From Proteus hauseri ATCC 700826 (GTDB lineage Bacteria; Pseudomonadota; Gammaproteobacteria; Enterobacterales; Enterobacteriaceae): DNA of 64,000 nucleotides. The stretch is from assembly GCF_001654965.1 (NCBI RefSeq), contig NZ_LXEV01000021.1, forward strand, positions 1-64,000, written 5' to 3'. Below the pieces are notes generated by a model. It searched no databases, had not been told where the DNA came from, and saw only the letters and a program-made list of their open reading frames with translations. A program made the position numbers and the translations under genes. This document shows, one piece after another, positions 37,220 through 47,006 of this stretch (its first letter is position 1; each line of letters starts with the position of its first letter).

Positions 37220-37776
37220 TTGTTCTGAATTGATGAAAATTAATACTGGAAAACGTAATAAGAGATAACTATATTTAGTACAATTAAGCAGCAAACTTTT
37301 AGTTTTTTTATTGGTAAATAGTGCGGTTTCTACTTATTTATTTAACTATTTAGCATGTTTTTATTCTATTTTTCCTGAAAATTTTAAAATAGGTTATTAA
37401 AAAACAACAGATTTCTAAAAAATAATTATTTTTTGGAGAGTAAAATGATTAAATTTACAATTTAATAGCATTAATCTTATTAATGCATTTTAAATATCTC
37501 ATTTAGATTGTTTTTTAATTTTTCTTATTATTTATTACGATCTATCCTTTATACATCAATTGGTTGTGGTTATATTTTTGAAATTGAGTTAATGATTTAG
37601 ATATTCAAATTATCTTAATTTTTGTGATGAAAGGATTAATTATGTCAATAAAATGTAACATTAGATGTTGATTAAGTTTAATGTTTAAAAAGATCATAAA
37701 AAAAGGTGATTTTTTCATGAAAATCTATTGCTATTTCACTCTGAGGCGTGCAAAATGCGCCCACTAAAAATATGAC
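37220..37776. other. Gene-free AT-rich stretch
   Basis: About 550 bases between the receptor terminator and the plaP leader. No coding frame or clear site was found. The plaP promoter is probably in its right half. Confidence 0.4.
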
Positions 37777-37808
37777 TGATGCGTTTAAATTGCATCGGTT
37801 TTTTTTTG
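37777..37808 (+). terminator. Terminator-like hairpin upstream of the plaP leader
   Basis: TGATGC and GCATCG pair around a 9-base loop and are followed by nine T. It lies about 120 bases before the plaP upstream ORF. It could end a short RNA (a small RNA or an attenuated plaP transcript) starting to its left, or insulate the leader. Confidence 0.55.
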
Positions 37809-37873
37809 CATTTTTACTTATTACTACACCTAGAGGTCAGACTTTTTTTAGTCTGAATAGATAACATAATTTG

Positions 37874-37925
37874 ATTAGCAGCCAGCCCCTTAGAGAAAGG
37901 GTTGTCATGATAGAGGAATGCTAAT
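37874..37925 (+). promoter_or_regulatory. Closed stem-loop ahead of plaP upstream ORF
   Basis: ATTAGCA (37874-37880) pairs with TGCTAAT (37919-37925). Inside, CAGCCC pairs with GGGTTG. The purine-rich AGAGGA that would serve the upstream ORF lies within the closed region, directly before ATG 37926. This looks like a structured 5-prime RNA element. Confidence 0.55.
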
Positions 37926-38135
37926 ATGGTACAATTATTCTCTTTCGCAGTCGCGCCTAACGGCACCTGCGGTAATGATGACTACGGAGCATGGCGTCTC
38001 CAAAATACATTCACATCCTCAAAAAATTCTTTCTATTCTGTTTATAGGCAGATGCGAAGTCTTCCCAGTAACTGTCGGATGAGTTTATCTAAAACTCAGT
38101 CCGAAGTTATGGGAGGTTTCGCTCATGTCAGATAA
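37926..38135 (+). CDS. Possible regulatory upstream ORF in the plaP leader
   Basis: A 69-codon frame starting [15 protein letters not shown], with AGAGG 9 bases upstream. It resembles no protein I know. It runs through the long hairpin that hides the plaP ribosome site and stops at TAA 38133-38135, 8 bases past the A of the plaP start codon and in another frame. Such geometry suits translational coupling: a ribosome on this frame would open the hairpin. Whether it is translated is unknown; the region may instead act purely as structured RNA. The local sequence is more GC-rich than its surroundings. Confidence 0.4.
   Translation: MVQLFSFAVAPNGTCGNDDYGAWRLQNTFTSSKNSFYSVYRQMRSLPSNCRMSLSKTQSEVMGGFAHVR
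38054..38122 (+). promoter_or_regulatory. Long hairpin sequestering the plaP ribosome-binding site
   Basis: The left arm 38054-38086 pairs almost completely with 38092-38122 around a 5-base loop: GCGAA with TTCGC, CTTCCCA with TGGGAGG, TAACT with AGTTA, CGGA with TCCG, TGAGTTT with AAACTCA. There are only single-base bulges, about 28 pairs in all. The plaP Shine-Dalgarno GGGAGG (38111-38116) is fully inside the right arm and the ATG follows 3 bases after it. Translation of plaP should be off unless the stem is opened. Confidence 0.8.
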
Positions 38136-39504
38136 CGTCATCTCCTCTATCGGCACCAATCAAACTGGTGTTAATAACCGAGTTCAGTTACGCAAAACAT
38201 TGACTCTTATGCAGGTAGTCATGATGGGGCTTGCTTTCTTACAGCCTATGACTATTTTCGATACCTTTGGTATTGTTTCTGGCATTACTAATGGTCATGT
38301 TGCGACATCTTATGCTATTGCATTAATTGCTATTTTATTTACAGCAGTAAGCTACGGAAAATTAGTTAAGCGTTTTCCTTCAGCGGGTTCGGCATATACT
38401 TATGCACAAAAATCCATGAGTCCATATGTTGGTTTTATGGTGGGTTGGTCTTCTTTATTAGACTATTTATTTATGCCAATGATTAACATCTTACTGGCAA
38501 AAATCTATTTGCAGGCAATATTCCCAGGCGTTGATCCGTGGATCTTTGTGTTTGTTTTAGTCGCATTAATGACGTTCTTTAACTTACGCGGTATTAACGT
38601 TGTTGCTAACTTAAATACCATTATTGTTATTGTACAAGTTGCAGTGATAGTGGTTTTTGTTGGGTTACTGATCCATGGCGTACATAACGGAGAAGGTGCA
38701 GGGGAGTTATGGACTATTCGCCCGTTTGCGTCAGTTGATGCTGAATTAATACCAATGATAACCGGGGCAACAATACTTTGTTTCTCATTCTTAGGTTTTG
38801 ATGGTATTAGCACATTGTCAGAAGAGACTCCGAATGCAGGTAATGTTATTCCTAAAGCGATTTTCTTAACGGCGCTGATTGGTGGATTAATCTTTATCGT
38901 TGTATCTTATTTCTTACAACTTTATTTTCCTGATATTTCGCGTTTTGAAAAACCAGATGAATCACAACCAGAAATAATGTTGTATGTTGCTGGGGCTCTG
39001 TTCCAGTCCATTATTTTAGTGTTCTCATGCGTTACTGTACTGGCTTCAGGTATGGCGGCTCATGCAGGGGTTTCACGTTTACTTTATGTCATGGGGCGTG
39101 ATGGTGTTTTCCCTGAAAAAACCTTTGGTTATGTTCATCCAAAATGGCGTACACCAGCATTTAACGTATTATTAGTCGGTTTCTTAGCGTTAGGCGCGGT
39201 ATTCTTTGATTTAGTTACCGCAACGGCATTAATTAATTTTGGTGCGCTGGTTGCCTTTACGTTTGTGAATTTATCGGTTATTTCACAATTCTATATTCGT
39301 GAACGTCGTAATAAAGGCATTATGGACAATATTAACTTTTTAATATTACCAATTATTGGTGCTGCGACAGTAGGTGTTTTATGGATAAACCTTGAACCTG
39401 GTTCTATGGAATTAGGACTCATTTGGGGTGCTATAGGTTTACTCTATATGGTCTGGATCACTCGACGCTTCCGTCGTCCAATGCCACAAATGCCAGAGAA
39501 ATAA
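38125..39504 (+). CDS. plaP: Putrescine importer PlaP
   Basis: A 459-residue APC-family transporter with 12 helices. Blocks VELRKTLTL-like start ([20 protein letters not shown]), [26 protein letters not shown] segment, [22 protein letters not shown] and [20 protein letters not shown] fit E. coli PlaP (YeeF) better than PuuP. It imports putrescine with protons. In P. mirabilis PlaP-dependent uptake of putrescine is reported as a signal for swarming. It sits behind a structured leader and is followed by a terminator. Confidence 0.92.
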   Translation: MSDNVISSIGTNQTGVNNRVQLRKTLTLMQVVMMGLAFLQPMTIFDTFGIVSGITNGHVATSYAIALIAILFTAVSYGKLVKRFPSAGSAYTYAQKSMSPYVGFMVGWSSLLDYLFMPMINILLAKIYLQAIFPGVDPWIFVFVLVALMTFFNLRGINVVANLNTIIVIVQVAVIVVFVGLLIHGVHNGEGAGELWTIRPFASVDAELIPMITGATILCFSFLGFDGISTLSEETPNAGNVIPKAIFLTALIGGLIFIVVSYFLQLYFPDISRFEKPDESQPEIMLYVAGALFQSIILVFSCVTVLASGMAAHAGVSRLLYVMGRDGVFPEKTFGYVHPKWRTPAFNVLLVGFLALGAVFFDLVTATALINFGALVAFTFVNLSVISQFYIRERRNKGIMDNINFLILPIIGAATVGVLWINLEPGSMELGLIWGAIGLLYMVWITRRFRRPMPQMPEK

Positions 39505-39534
39505 TCGTGAATTAAAAACGCGCAAATCAGAGAT

Positions 39535-39565
39535 AAATGGCTTCAGAAATGAGGCCATTTTTTTA
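39535..39565 (+). terminator. Terminator of plaP
   Basis: AAATGGCTTC (39535-39544) pairs with GAGGCCATTT (39551-39560, one G-T pair) and T follow. Confidence 0.88.
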
Positions 39566-39729
39566 TCTTCTATTTATTCCTTTATTTTCCCTTTTTTATA
39601 AATAACTCATTATTTATTATTTTTATTTGCCATAAGGGGGGACCGTGGTGAACCTCTGTTATTTAAATAAATTAATGACTAAATAAGGTTTTTAGTTAAT
39701 AACGATATTCATAAATCGAGATCTTCTAA

Positions 39730-39936
39730 TATTCTCGTGCAGATAATGGGCGTTGGGCTGTTAAAGCTAATGATGGAAGAGTACATCTAGTCGAACTTGA
39801 TGGTGAGGTGGTCATATCATGCAAAAATAGTGGCAAAAATACCGCTCAACGTATCAGAGATGGAAGATGGAGTTGGCCTTGTAATGAAAAAACAAATGAG
39901 TTTAAAGAGACATTTTCTGATTATGCGAGGTGGTAG
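39730..39936 (+). pseudogene. Orphan toxin C-terminal fragment
   Basis: An open frame without a start reads YSRADNGRWAVKANDGRVHL, then ELDGEVVISCKNSGKNTAQR and ends KETFSDYARW with TAG at 39934-39936. It has the look of the last 68 residues of a polymorphic toxin; the rest is absent. The following small frame begins 2 bases later, as immunity genes do. No family is named. Confidence 0.5.
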
Positions 39937-39937
39937 A

Positions 39938-40167
39938 ATGGGTATTCTAAAAATAAATTATATATCGGAAGCGGATGTCACTTTATTTGACGTTCGTTTA
40001 TCTGAATCAGAAATTGTAATTTATACAGATTGTTTAAACTATGTATGGCTCATTTATTTGATGAACAAATATACGAAAAAAAATCTAAGACAACAGTGTT
40101 GAAAGTGATATTTAACACACCATCGTACATGGCTTTATTAATGCCAGTCTGCATTAGCCCAAGGTAA
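39938..40167 (+). pseudogene. Frameshifted putative immunity gene
   Basis: From ATG 39938 the frame reads MGILKINYISEADVTLFDVR...TDCLNYV, then near 40045 the sense passes to another frame, HLFDEQIYEKKSKTTVLKVI, ending at TAA 40165-40167. Repaired, it would be about 76 residues. Its position right after a toxin-like end suggests an immunity gene. Function not recognised. Confidence 0.45.
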
Positions 40168-40460
40168 AATGCTGCTGCTCAAGCTGCCGGTACGATGACA
40201 GGCAATTAAATTAAATAAAACACGATTAAAAAATTATAAAAATAAATGTTCATTAATATATTTCATATTAAAATTTAAAATAAATTATTTCTAATTTAAA
40301 CAAACTATATTTATAATAAAGCTATAGTATTATAAATTTATTTATATTTCTTTGTGTTATTTTTTCATGTTAATAAAGCCCAGCTAAAAAATAATAAAAC
40401 GATAGCTAGGCTTTATAGCCTAATAAATTTGATTTTTTAAGTGTTATTTAATTATTTACT
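40168..40460. other. Gene-free AT-rich stretch
   Basis: About 290 bases before the end of the decarboxylase gene. AGCCCAGCTAA...TTTAGCTAGGCTTTAT-like segments near 40377-40416 may form a terminator for the minus-strand decarboxylase gene. Nothing else was seen. Confidence 0.4.
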
Positions 40461-42110
40461 TTAAAATGAATATAATGAATCTTTAGATTCTTTTAGCTTT
40501 TGTGCTAAATCAGAAGCTTCATATCTTCCTGTTACTATTTCAATATAAGATGCAGTATTTACAGATCCAGCTGTTTTCAGCGCGTTGTCTAACTGCCCAA
40601 TGGTGGTTACTTTTTCGCAATACCAATCTTTAGCACCAAAGGCTTTAGGTAATTCATGATAATTCCATTGTGCTAGGTCGTTATAATAAGCTTCAGGATA
40701 ATTACAAAGTAATCGCTCAATTAAATAGCCATCATTATTAAGTACTAAAATAATTGGCTTTAATCCGAAACGTGCAAATTGACTAATTTCTTGCACTGTT
40801 AATTGATGCGAGCCTTCACCTGTTATTAAAATGATACGGCGTTCTGGAACAGCTAATGCAGCACCAAATGCAGCGGGTGTTGCCCAACCAATAGATCCCC
40901 ATAAAGTTTGATTATGAAACTGAGCGCCTTCTGGTAATAGTGCAAAGCCAAGCCCCATTGAAGAAGTGCCTGTTTCTGCAATAATAATATCATTAGGCTG
41001 AAAGAATTTTTCTAAACAAGGGTAAAGATACTGAGCAGTAATTTCACCTTTATCAGATAATACTGGTTCGCCAAGGCCTTCTACTTTTATCAGATTATAA
41101 TCTTTATAAGGTAAGATTAATTCTAATCTTGATAATACATCTTCCATATAAATAGAGTCATAGATTGTAGAATCTATTTCAACATGTTCAGGCATGATGT
41201 TAATGAATTTTTCTGGAGCAATCTTTGCTGTGAAACTACCGGTATTAAAATCTGTCATCATTGCGCCTATACCAAGCACATATTCACTATTTTCTACAAA
41301 TTCTCTGACTTTGGGAGTCATTAATTTTCCATCATACATACCAACATAATGTGGATTTGACTCGCTTAAAATACTTTTATCCATAAACATAGTCGCATAA
41401 GGCAAGCCTGTTTTATTAATAAAAGATTGGACTTTATCTGCAAAACCCAAACGTTTTGATAAAATACCAGGGAGTACACAAATATTATTGCTTTGTATAA
41501 GCTTTTCTTTAATTGCATCTACTGCTTTATCTAAGGTTTCTTTATTACTTTTCTGTTTTGTAAGAGATAGATTATCTCTATTTTCTTGTATAGGCATTAA
41601 AGCATAATCAGAAGGTAAACCAATATAAACAGGACGTCGTTCTTTTAATGCGCAAGTAATTAACCGTTCGGTTTCTGTGACACAATTTTCAGGCGTCATA
41701 ATAGTGTGAGCACAAGCTAAACGCTGACCTAATTGATAAAAAACATCAAAATCACCATCGCCTAAAGTATGATGAACTAGGCGTTTACTTTTTTGTACAC
41801 CGCTTGCAGGCATTCCCACTAGATGAAAAATAGGTAAGTTCTCTGCATAAGAGCCAGCAATAGCATTAATGGCACTTAATTCGCCCACACCAAATGTTGT
41901 TGATAATGCTGCCATTCCTTTAATGCGGGCATAACCATCAGCAGCATATGCAGCATTTAATTCATTACAATTTCCAATCCAACGCATTGAATTACCATTA
42001 CATATTGCATCTTCTATGGGAAATGCATAATCTCCAGCGACACCAAAGATATCTCTTATTCCTAAGTCATATAATCGGCTTAGTAGGTGCTCTATAACGC
42101 TATTATTCAT
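40461..42110 (-). CDS. Thiamine-diphosphate 2-oxoacid decarboxylase (indolepyruvate/pyruvate type)
   Basis: 549 residues of the PDC/IPDC family. The catalytic Glu is in CNELNAAYAADGYAR (about 49-63), the HH motif in VHHTLGDGDF (about 115), and the ThDP/Mg motif in ITGEGSHQLTVQ...LNNDGYLIE (about 430-465). It decarboxylates a 2-oxo acid to an aldehyde; indolepyruvate, phenylpyruvate and branched-chain oxoacids are candidates, and Proteus makes such oxoacids with its amino acid deaminases. The substrate is not decided by sequence. Divergent from a LysR regulator that probably controls it. Confidence 0.85.
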   Translation of the reverse strand: MNNSVIEHLLSRLYDLGIRDIFGVAGDYAFPIEDAICNGNSMRWIGNCNELNAAYAADGYARIKGMAALSTTFGVGELSAINAIAGSYAENLPIFHLVGMPASGVQKSKRLVHHTLGDGDFDVFYQLGQRLACAHTIMTPENCVTETERLITCALKERRPVYIGLPSDYALMPIQENRDNLSLTKQKSNKETLDKAVDAIKEKLIQSNNICVLPGILSKRLGFADKVQSFINKTGLPYATMFMDKSILSESNPHYVGMYDGKLMTPKVREFVENSEYVLGIGAMMTDFNTGSFTAKIAPEKFINIMPEHVEIDSTIYDSIYMEDVLSRLELILPYKDYNLIKVEGLGEPVLSDKGEITAQYLYPCLEKFFQPNDIIIAETGTSSMGLGFALLPEGAQFHNQTLWGSIGWATPAAFGAALAVPERRIILITGEGSHQLTVQEISQFARFGLKPIILVLNNDGYLIERLLCNYPEAYYNDLAQWNYHELPKAFGAKDWYCEKVTTIGQLDNALKTAGSVNTASYIEIVTGRYEASDLAQKLKESKDSLYSF

Positions 42111-42254
42111 ATAATCTCCAGATATTCCTAAACAATCGTCTACTATATATTAGTGAAGTTTCTATAATGTGCTTAAGTTTTATCGTGGATCCCTTTTTAT
42201 AGGAAATGGTTTATTATCATTAAGGCTATAACAAAAAGTAATAGGGAAGTATTA

Positions 42255-43142
42255 ATGATGGATATACGTGCATTGCGCTATTTTGTTGAGGTTGTTCAAT
42301 TAAATGGTTTTAGCCGAGCAGCAGATTCTTTATTTGTTACACAACCCGAGATTAGTCGTAGTATTAAAAAATTAGAAGAGGAGCTTGGCGTTATTTTATT
42401 GGTAAGAGAAGTAAATGGAGTCAAATTAACCGATGATGGTGCTATCTTATTTGAGCATGCTAAACAAATAATTGCACAATTTAATAGTATGAATAAAGCA
42501 TTACATGATAAGACAGGACCATTGACCGGAATATTAAATGTTGGATTACCTCCGGTTATAGCATCTACTTATTTTGCTGATATTATTATGGCATTTAGTT
42601 CTTCTCATCCACAGGTTGAACTTAAGATTTTTGAATTAGGTACAAAGCAGATGGCAGAAGCGATGCGAGAGGGAAGTGTTGAAACCGCGGCCGTTGTTTT
42701 ACCTTTTAATGATAGTGCTTTTGAATTAACCATATTTTCTGAAGATTGTTTAATGTTATTAATGAGTGATAGTCACCCTTTAGTAATAAAAAAAGAAGTG
42801 CATTTTAAAGATCTTATTACTGAGCCTTTTGTCTTTTTTTCAGAAGATTATCGTATTAATGATTTAGTACATAGTGCATGTGGTATTTATAATGCAGAAC
42901 CTATTATTGCTGGGCGAAGTAATCATTTGGATTTAATTATTGCTATGGTAAAAGCAGGCGTTGGGGTGACTTTATTACCAAGTAGTATGTGTAATAAAAG
43001 CTCATTAGAAAATTTGGTCGCGATCCCTGTTATTGAGCCAGTACTTTCTTATCAATTAGCATTAGCAAATAATAAAAACAGTTATCAAAGCCGTAGTTGC
43101 CAAGCATGGAATCAGTTAGCGATAGAAAAATTAACAATGTAA
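42255..43142 (+). CDS. LysR-type transcriptional regulator
   Basis: 295 residues. The HTH part MDIRALRYFVEVVQLNGFSR and FVTQPEISRSIKKLEEELGV is followed by a LysR substrate-binding domain (about 90-295). It is divergent from the 2-oxoacid decarboxylase gene with a 144-base gap, the classic layout for local control. CynR/GltC-like in overall look. Effector unknown. The Met at codon 2 could also be the start. Confidence 0.88.
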   Translation: MMDIRALRYFVEVVQLNGFSRAADSLFVTQPEISRSIKKLEEELGVILLVREVNGVKLTDDGAILFEHAKQIIAQFNSMNKALHDKTGPLTGILNVGLPPVIASTYFADIIMAFSSSHPQVELKIFELGTKQMAEAMREGSVETAAVVLPFNDSAFELTIFSEDCLMLLMSDSHPLVIKKEVHFKDLITEPFVFFSEDYRINDLVHSACGIYNAEPIIAGRSNHLDLIIAMVKAGVGVTLLPSSMCNKSSLENLVAIPVIEPVLSYQLALANNKNSYQSRSCQAWNQLAIEKLTM

Positions 43143-43409
43143 TAAAGTATTAATAAGAAATTATAAAATAAGAATAGGTTAGATTTATTTTTTTACCCAT
43201 ATAGACCTCACTAAAATTTATGGTTATTTACCGCATAAAAAGAAATTTTTTAATAAAATAAAGATACAAATTTTCTAGGGCTTGCTTATCGTGGTGTAAA
43301 AATGGTTATATTGATGACAGGCTTATATTTCATCAGTTTTATCTTGAACAAAAATAGAGGCTGATAAAATAGAAGATTAATCAGACAAGACAGGAATAGG
43401 GCAGGGAAT

Positions 43410-45164
43410 ATGAATGAGAGTAACAGCTCCGCTAACCAACATTTTATTCGTAAGTTAGAAGGCATCGTCGGGAAAAAACAAGTACTAACACAAGCACATA
43501 AAACCGAGCGATATCGCAAAGGCTTTCGTTCAGGGCAGGGTAAGGCATTAGCTGTTGTATTTCCAAGTTCTTTACTAGAACAGTGGCGCGTATTTAAAGC
43601 CTGTGTTGAAGCCGATAAGATTATTATTATGCAAGCGGCAAATACTGGGTTAACAGAAGGTTCAACACCTAATGGTGATGATTATGACCGAGACATTGTT
43701 ATTATCAGCACTTTGCGCCAAGATAAAATTCAAGTGCTCTCAGAACATAACCAAGTTATTGCTTTTCCTGGTAGTACATTATGGCATTTAGAGAAAGTCT
43801 TAAAGCCACTTGGCCGTGAGCCTCATTCCGTTATTGGTTCTTCTTGTATTGGTGCTTCTGTTATTGGTGGCATTTGTAATAACTCAGGTGGCGCTTTGGT
43901 TCGTCGTGGTCCTGCATATACTGAATTATCGCTTTATGCTCGTGTAAATGAAAAAGGTGAAGCTGAATTAGTTAATCATTTAGGAATAGATTTAGGTGAA
44001 ACACCTGAAGAGATTTTAACTAATCTTGATAATCGCCATTATCATGCAAAACAAATTCATGCTACAGAAAAACTGGCTTCAGATCATGAATACCATGAGC
44101 GAGTGCGTGATGTTGATGCAGATACACCTTCTCGTTTTAATAACGATGAGCGACGCCTATATGATGCCGCAGGAAGCGCAGGAAAACTGTCTGTTTTTGC
44201 TGTGCGATTAGATACATTCCCAGCTGATCATCGTACTCAAGTATTCTATATTGGTACTAATAATCCTGATGAGTTAGAAGATATTCGTCGTCATATTTTG
44301 AGTAACTTTAAAACACTCCCTGTAGCCGGTGAGTATATGCACAGAAGTTATTATGAAATGGCAGAAGTTTATGGAAAAGACACTTTTCTTGTTATCGATA
44401 AATTAGGTACTGATAAAATGCCAACCCTTTTTGCAATTAAAGGGCGATTTGATGCTGTATTAAATAAAGTGCCATTTTTACCTAAAAATATGGTTGATAG
44501 AACAATGCAGTTAATGAGTAAATTATGGCCCTCGCATTTACCTGCACGAATGACTGATTTTCGCGATAAATATGAGCATCACTTGATGTTAAGAATGGCA
44601 GATGGTGGTATTGATGAGGCATCAACTTATTTAAAAGAATATTTTAAACAAGCTTCTGGCGATTATTTTGAATGCACAGAAGAAGAGGGAAATAAAGCCT
44701 TTTTACATCGCTTTGCTGCTGCCGGCGCTGCTGTTCGTTATCATGCGGTTCATGTCAATGAGGTAGAGGATGTTTTACCTTTAGATATTGCATTGCGTCG
44801 CAATGATAGAGAGTGGTTTGAAAAATTACCACCAGAAATAGAGAGTAAATTATTGTTTAAACTCTATTGCGGACATTTTATGTGTCATGTTATGCATCAA
44901 GATTATATTATTAAAAAAGGTGTTGATGCCAAGGCACTAAAAGCCCAAATGCTAGAATTATTGGATAAACGTGGTGCTGAATATCCCGCAGAGCATAACG
45001 TAGGACATATGTATCATGCTAAACCACAATTAAAGGCGTTTTATCAGCATAATGATCCAACCAATAGTATGAATCCGGGAATTGGTAAAACATCAAAATT
45101 AAAATATTGGGGTGGTGAGTGTGGTTGTGAGCAAACTCACGCTGATAACGAAATAGAAAAATAA
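43410..45164 (+). CDS. dld: Quinone-dependent D-lactate dehydrogenase Dld
   Basis: 584 residues. An FAD-binding PCMH domain (about 40-265; PSSLLEQWRVFKAC, AANTGLTEGSTPNGDDYDRD, GSSCIGASVIGGICNNSGG) is followed by the membrane-binding Dld domain and a C-terminal cap ending in a CGC-type tail. It is close to E. coli Dld (571). It is a peripheral inner-membrane enzyme that oxidises D-lactate to pyruvate and passes electrons to quinone. Monocistronic; AGGGAA precedes the ATG. Confidence 0.95.
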   Translation: MNESNSSANQHFIRKLEGIVGKKQVLTQAHKTERYRKGFRSGQGKALAVVFPSSLLEQWRVFKACVEADKIIIMQAANTGLTEGSTPNGDDYDRDIVIISTLRQDKIQVLSEHNQVIAFPGSTLWHLEKVLKPLGREPHSVIGSSCIGASVIGGICNNSGGALVRRGPAYTELSLYARVNEKGEAELVNHLGIDLGETPEEILTNLDNRHYHAKQIHATEKLASDHEYHERVRDVDADTPSRFNNDERRLYDAAGSAGKLSVFAVRLDTFPADHRTQVFYIGTNNPDELEDIRRHILSNFKTLPVAGEYMHRSYYEMAEVYGKDTFLVIDKLGTDKMPTLFAIKGRFDAVLNKVPFLPKNMVDRTMQLMSKLWPSHLPARMTDFRDKYEHHLMLRMADGGIDEASTYLKEYFKQASGDYFECTEEEGNKAFLHRFAAAGAAVRYHAVHVNEVEDVLPLDIALRRNDREWFEKLPPEIESKLLFKLYCGHFMCHVMHQDYIIKKGVDAKALKAQMLELLDKRGAEYPAEHNVGHMYHAKPQLKAFYQHNDPTNSMNPGIGKTSKLKYWGGECGCEQTHADNEIEK

Positions 45165-45188
45165 TTTAATTTATTTGATAGTCTGAAT

Positions 45189-45224
45189 AACTGAAAAGGC
45201 AGGATTACTCTGCCTTTTTCAGTT
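45189..45224. terminator. Bidirectional terminator between dld and sbcB
   Basis: AACTGAAAAGGCAG (45189-45202) pairs with CTGCCTTTTTCAGTT (45210-45224) with one extra T, giving A- and T-rich flanks for both converging genes. Confidence 0.9.
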
Positions 45225-45234
45225 ATTAAATTGG

Positions 45235-46665
45235 TTAACTTGCAATTTCTTGTGCATATAAATAAAGCGCATGAAGTTGTTTTAATTTCTCTTCATTATC
45301 ACTATGTTCTTCAGCTAATAACTGAATAGTGTTGAAATAGTCAGTTAATTTTTCAGGTGTTAACATCTCTTTTCTATGTGCTAACCAGCGTTGTTGTTCA
45401 TTATAATTTAATGTTGAAGGATAATTTCTTGCACGATAACGGAAAAATAGCGGTTCCATTCTTGCATCTTCAAATGTTAAATCTAAAGCAGGTAAATTTT
45501 GAGGTGGTGTTGTACGAATAATATCCATTGCACTGCGATCATTATCACTAAAAAAACCATTATATAACTGCGAATCAACATTATCAGAAACCGCAAATGG
45601 TGTTTGTTCAGTAAATATCTCAACAACTTTATTGCGTATTTCTGGATGAGAGAATAATAGCGCCTGATTCTTTAAACATTGATCAACGTCTAAACCAATT
45701 CTATCTGCATCTTGCGTTCGCAGCGTATTTTGCGGCGCGACGATAGGGCATTTATTTATATGCAGTAATTTTATTGGTACTGGTGGTTCGTCAGTAGATA
45801 ATTCTTTTCGAGGTGTATATAAACGCTCGCGTAATTGATCTGATGATAAAGTTAATAACGGTGATATATCCGCAGATAAATCGCAAACAATAACAGCATT
45901 ACGATTATCGGAATGCCAAGCAAGAGGGGCTACCAGACTTAAATTAGAACGAGCCGCACCAAACATGCCTGATACATGAACAATTGGCGTCATGGCTGGA
46001 ATATCAATTAAAGCTTGTACTTTACGTTTATCTCGTAGGTTGAAAAAGTAATCAAACATACGAGGTTGTGCTTGTTTTAATTTTTTTGCCATAGCAATAG
46101 TGGCATAAACATCAGACATTGCGTCATGGGCATTTTCATGGGAAATACCATTTGCTTTAGTTAATAGCTCTAATCTAAAACTTGGAAATCCGTCATCGTT
46201 TTCAGGCCAAATAATACCTTCAGGGCGTAATGCATAACAAGCACGTAAAACATCAAGTAAATCCCAACGTGAATTACCTTTTTGCCAGCTATAAGCATAA
46301 GGATCGTAAAAATTACGATAGAGAATATTACGAGTAACTTCGTCATCAAAACGCAGATTGTTGTAACCCATAATACAGCTATTAGGTTGGCTAAATGCTT
46401 GATGAATTTGGCGTGTAAATTCGGCTTCGTTTACCCCATTTTTTAGTGCTATTTGAGGCGTTATCCCCGTTATCATTACGGCCTCTGGTTGAGGAAGATA
46501 ATCATCATTAGGTTGGCAATAAATAACGAGAGGATCTTCGATAATATTAAAGTTCATATCGGTTCTTACACCCGCAAATTGAGCTGGGCGATCCATTGCA
46601 GGGTGCTTACCAAAAGTTTCGTAATCGTGAATATAGAATGTGGGCGTTTTCGCTGAGTTAGACAA
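45235..46665 (-). CDS. sbcB: Exodeoxyribonuclease I
   Basis: 476 residues, as E. coli ExoI (475). The DEDD exonuclease motifs are IHDYETFG (Exo I, about 12-19), YNNLRFDDEVT (Exo II, about 105) and NAHDAMSDVYAT (Exo III, about 180). SH3-like and helical domains follow. It degrades single-stranded DNA 3-prime to 5-prime and acts in recombination and mismatch repair with SSB. Confidence 0.95.
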   Translation of the reverse strand: MSNSAKTPTFYIHDYETFGKHPAMDRPAQFAGVRTDMNFNIIEDPLVIYCQPNDDYLPQPEAVMITGITPQIALKNGVNEAEFTRQIHQAFSQPNSCIMGYNNLRFDDEVTRNILYRNFYDPYAYSWQKGNSRWDLLDVLRACYALRPEGIIWPENDDGFPSFRLELLTKANGISHENAHDAMSDVYATIAMAKKLKQAQPRMFDYFFNLRDKRKVQALIDIPAMTPIVHVSGMFGAARSNLSLVAPLAWHSDNRNAVIVCDLSADISPLLTLSSDQLRERLYTPRKELSTDEPPVPIKLLHINKCPIVAPQNTLRTQDADRIGLDVDQCLKNQALLFSHPEIRNKVVEIFTEQTPFAVSDNVDSQLYNGFFSDNDRSAMDIIRTTPPQNLPALDLTFEDARMEPLFFRYRARNYPSTLNYNEQQRWLAHRKEMLTPEKLTDYFNTIQLLAEEHSDNEEKLKQLHALYLYAQEIAS

Positions 46666-47006
46666 GGTTTCCTACCGTAATTTTATCTGCTTAACACATC
46701 ATTTTGCATGATGCATAAAGTGTTGAATTAGTTTTAATTGATTTTTTTGCTGGCATATTTAGCCTAACCAAATGATTTTTAGTACATCATTAAGTATAAA
46801 TGTATGGCTTACTGGCAACGTCAATTTAATATCTTGTCATGGTAAACCATATTCAAAGAAACATGAAATGCCTTGATAGTGTAAGAGAGCGGTTTAAGAA
46901 AAATTTCAATAAATAAAGTGGGAGAGATATGATGTTAATCTGTACGTTTAAATACATCATTGTATCGCGTATGATAAAAGTAGATCTAACGCACATTACC
47001 TAAATT
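46666..47006. other. Gene-free region left of sugar-transport operators
   Basis: About 340 AT-rich bases holding the sbcB promoter side and, at the right, the start of the symporter control region. No further site recognised. Confidence 0.4.
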
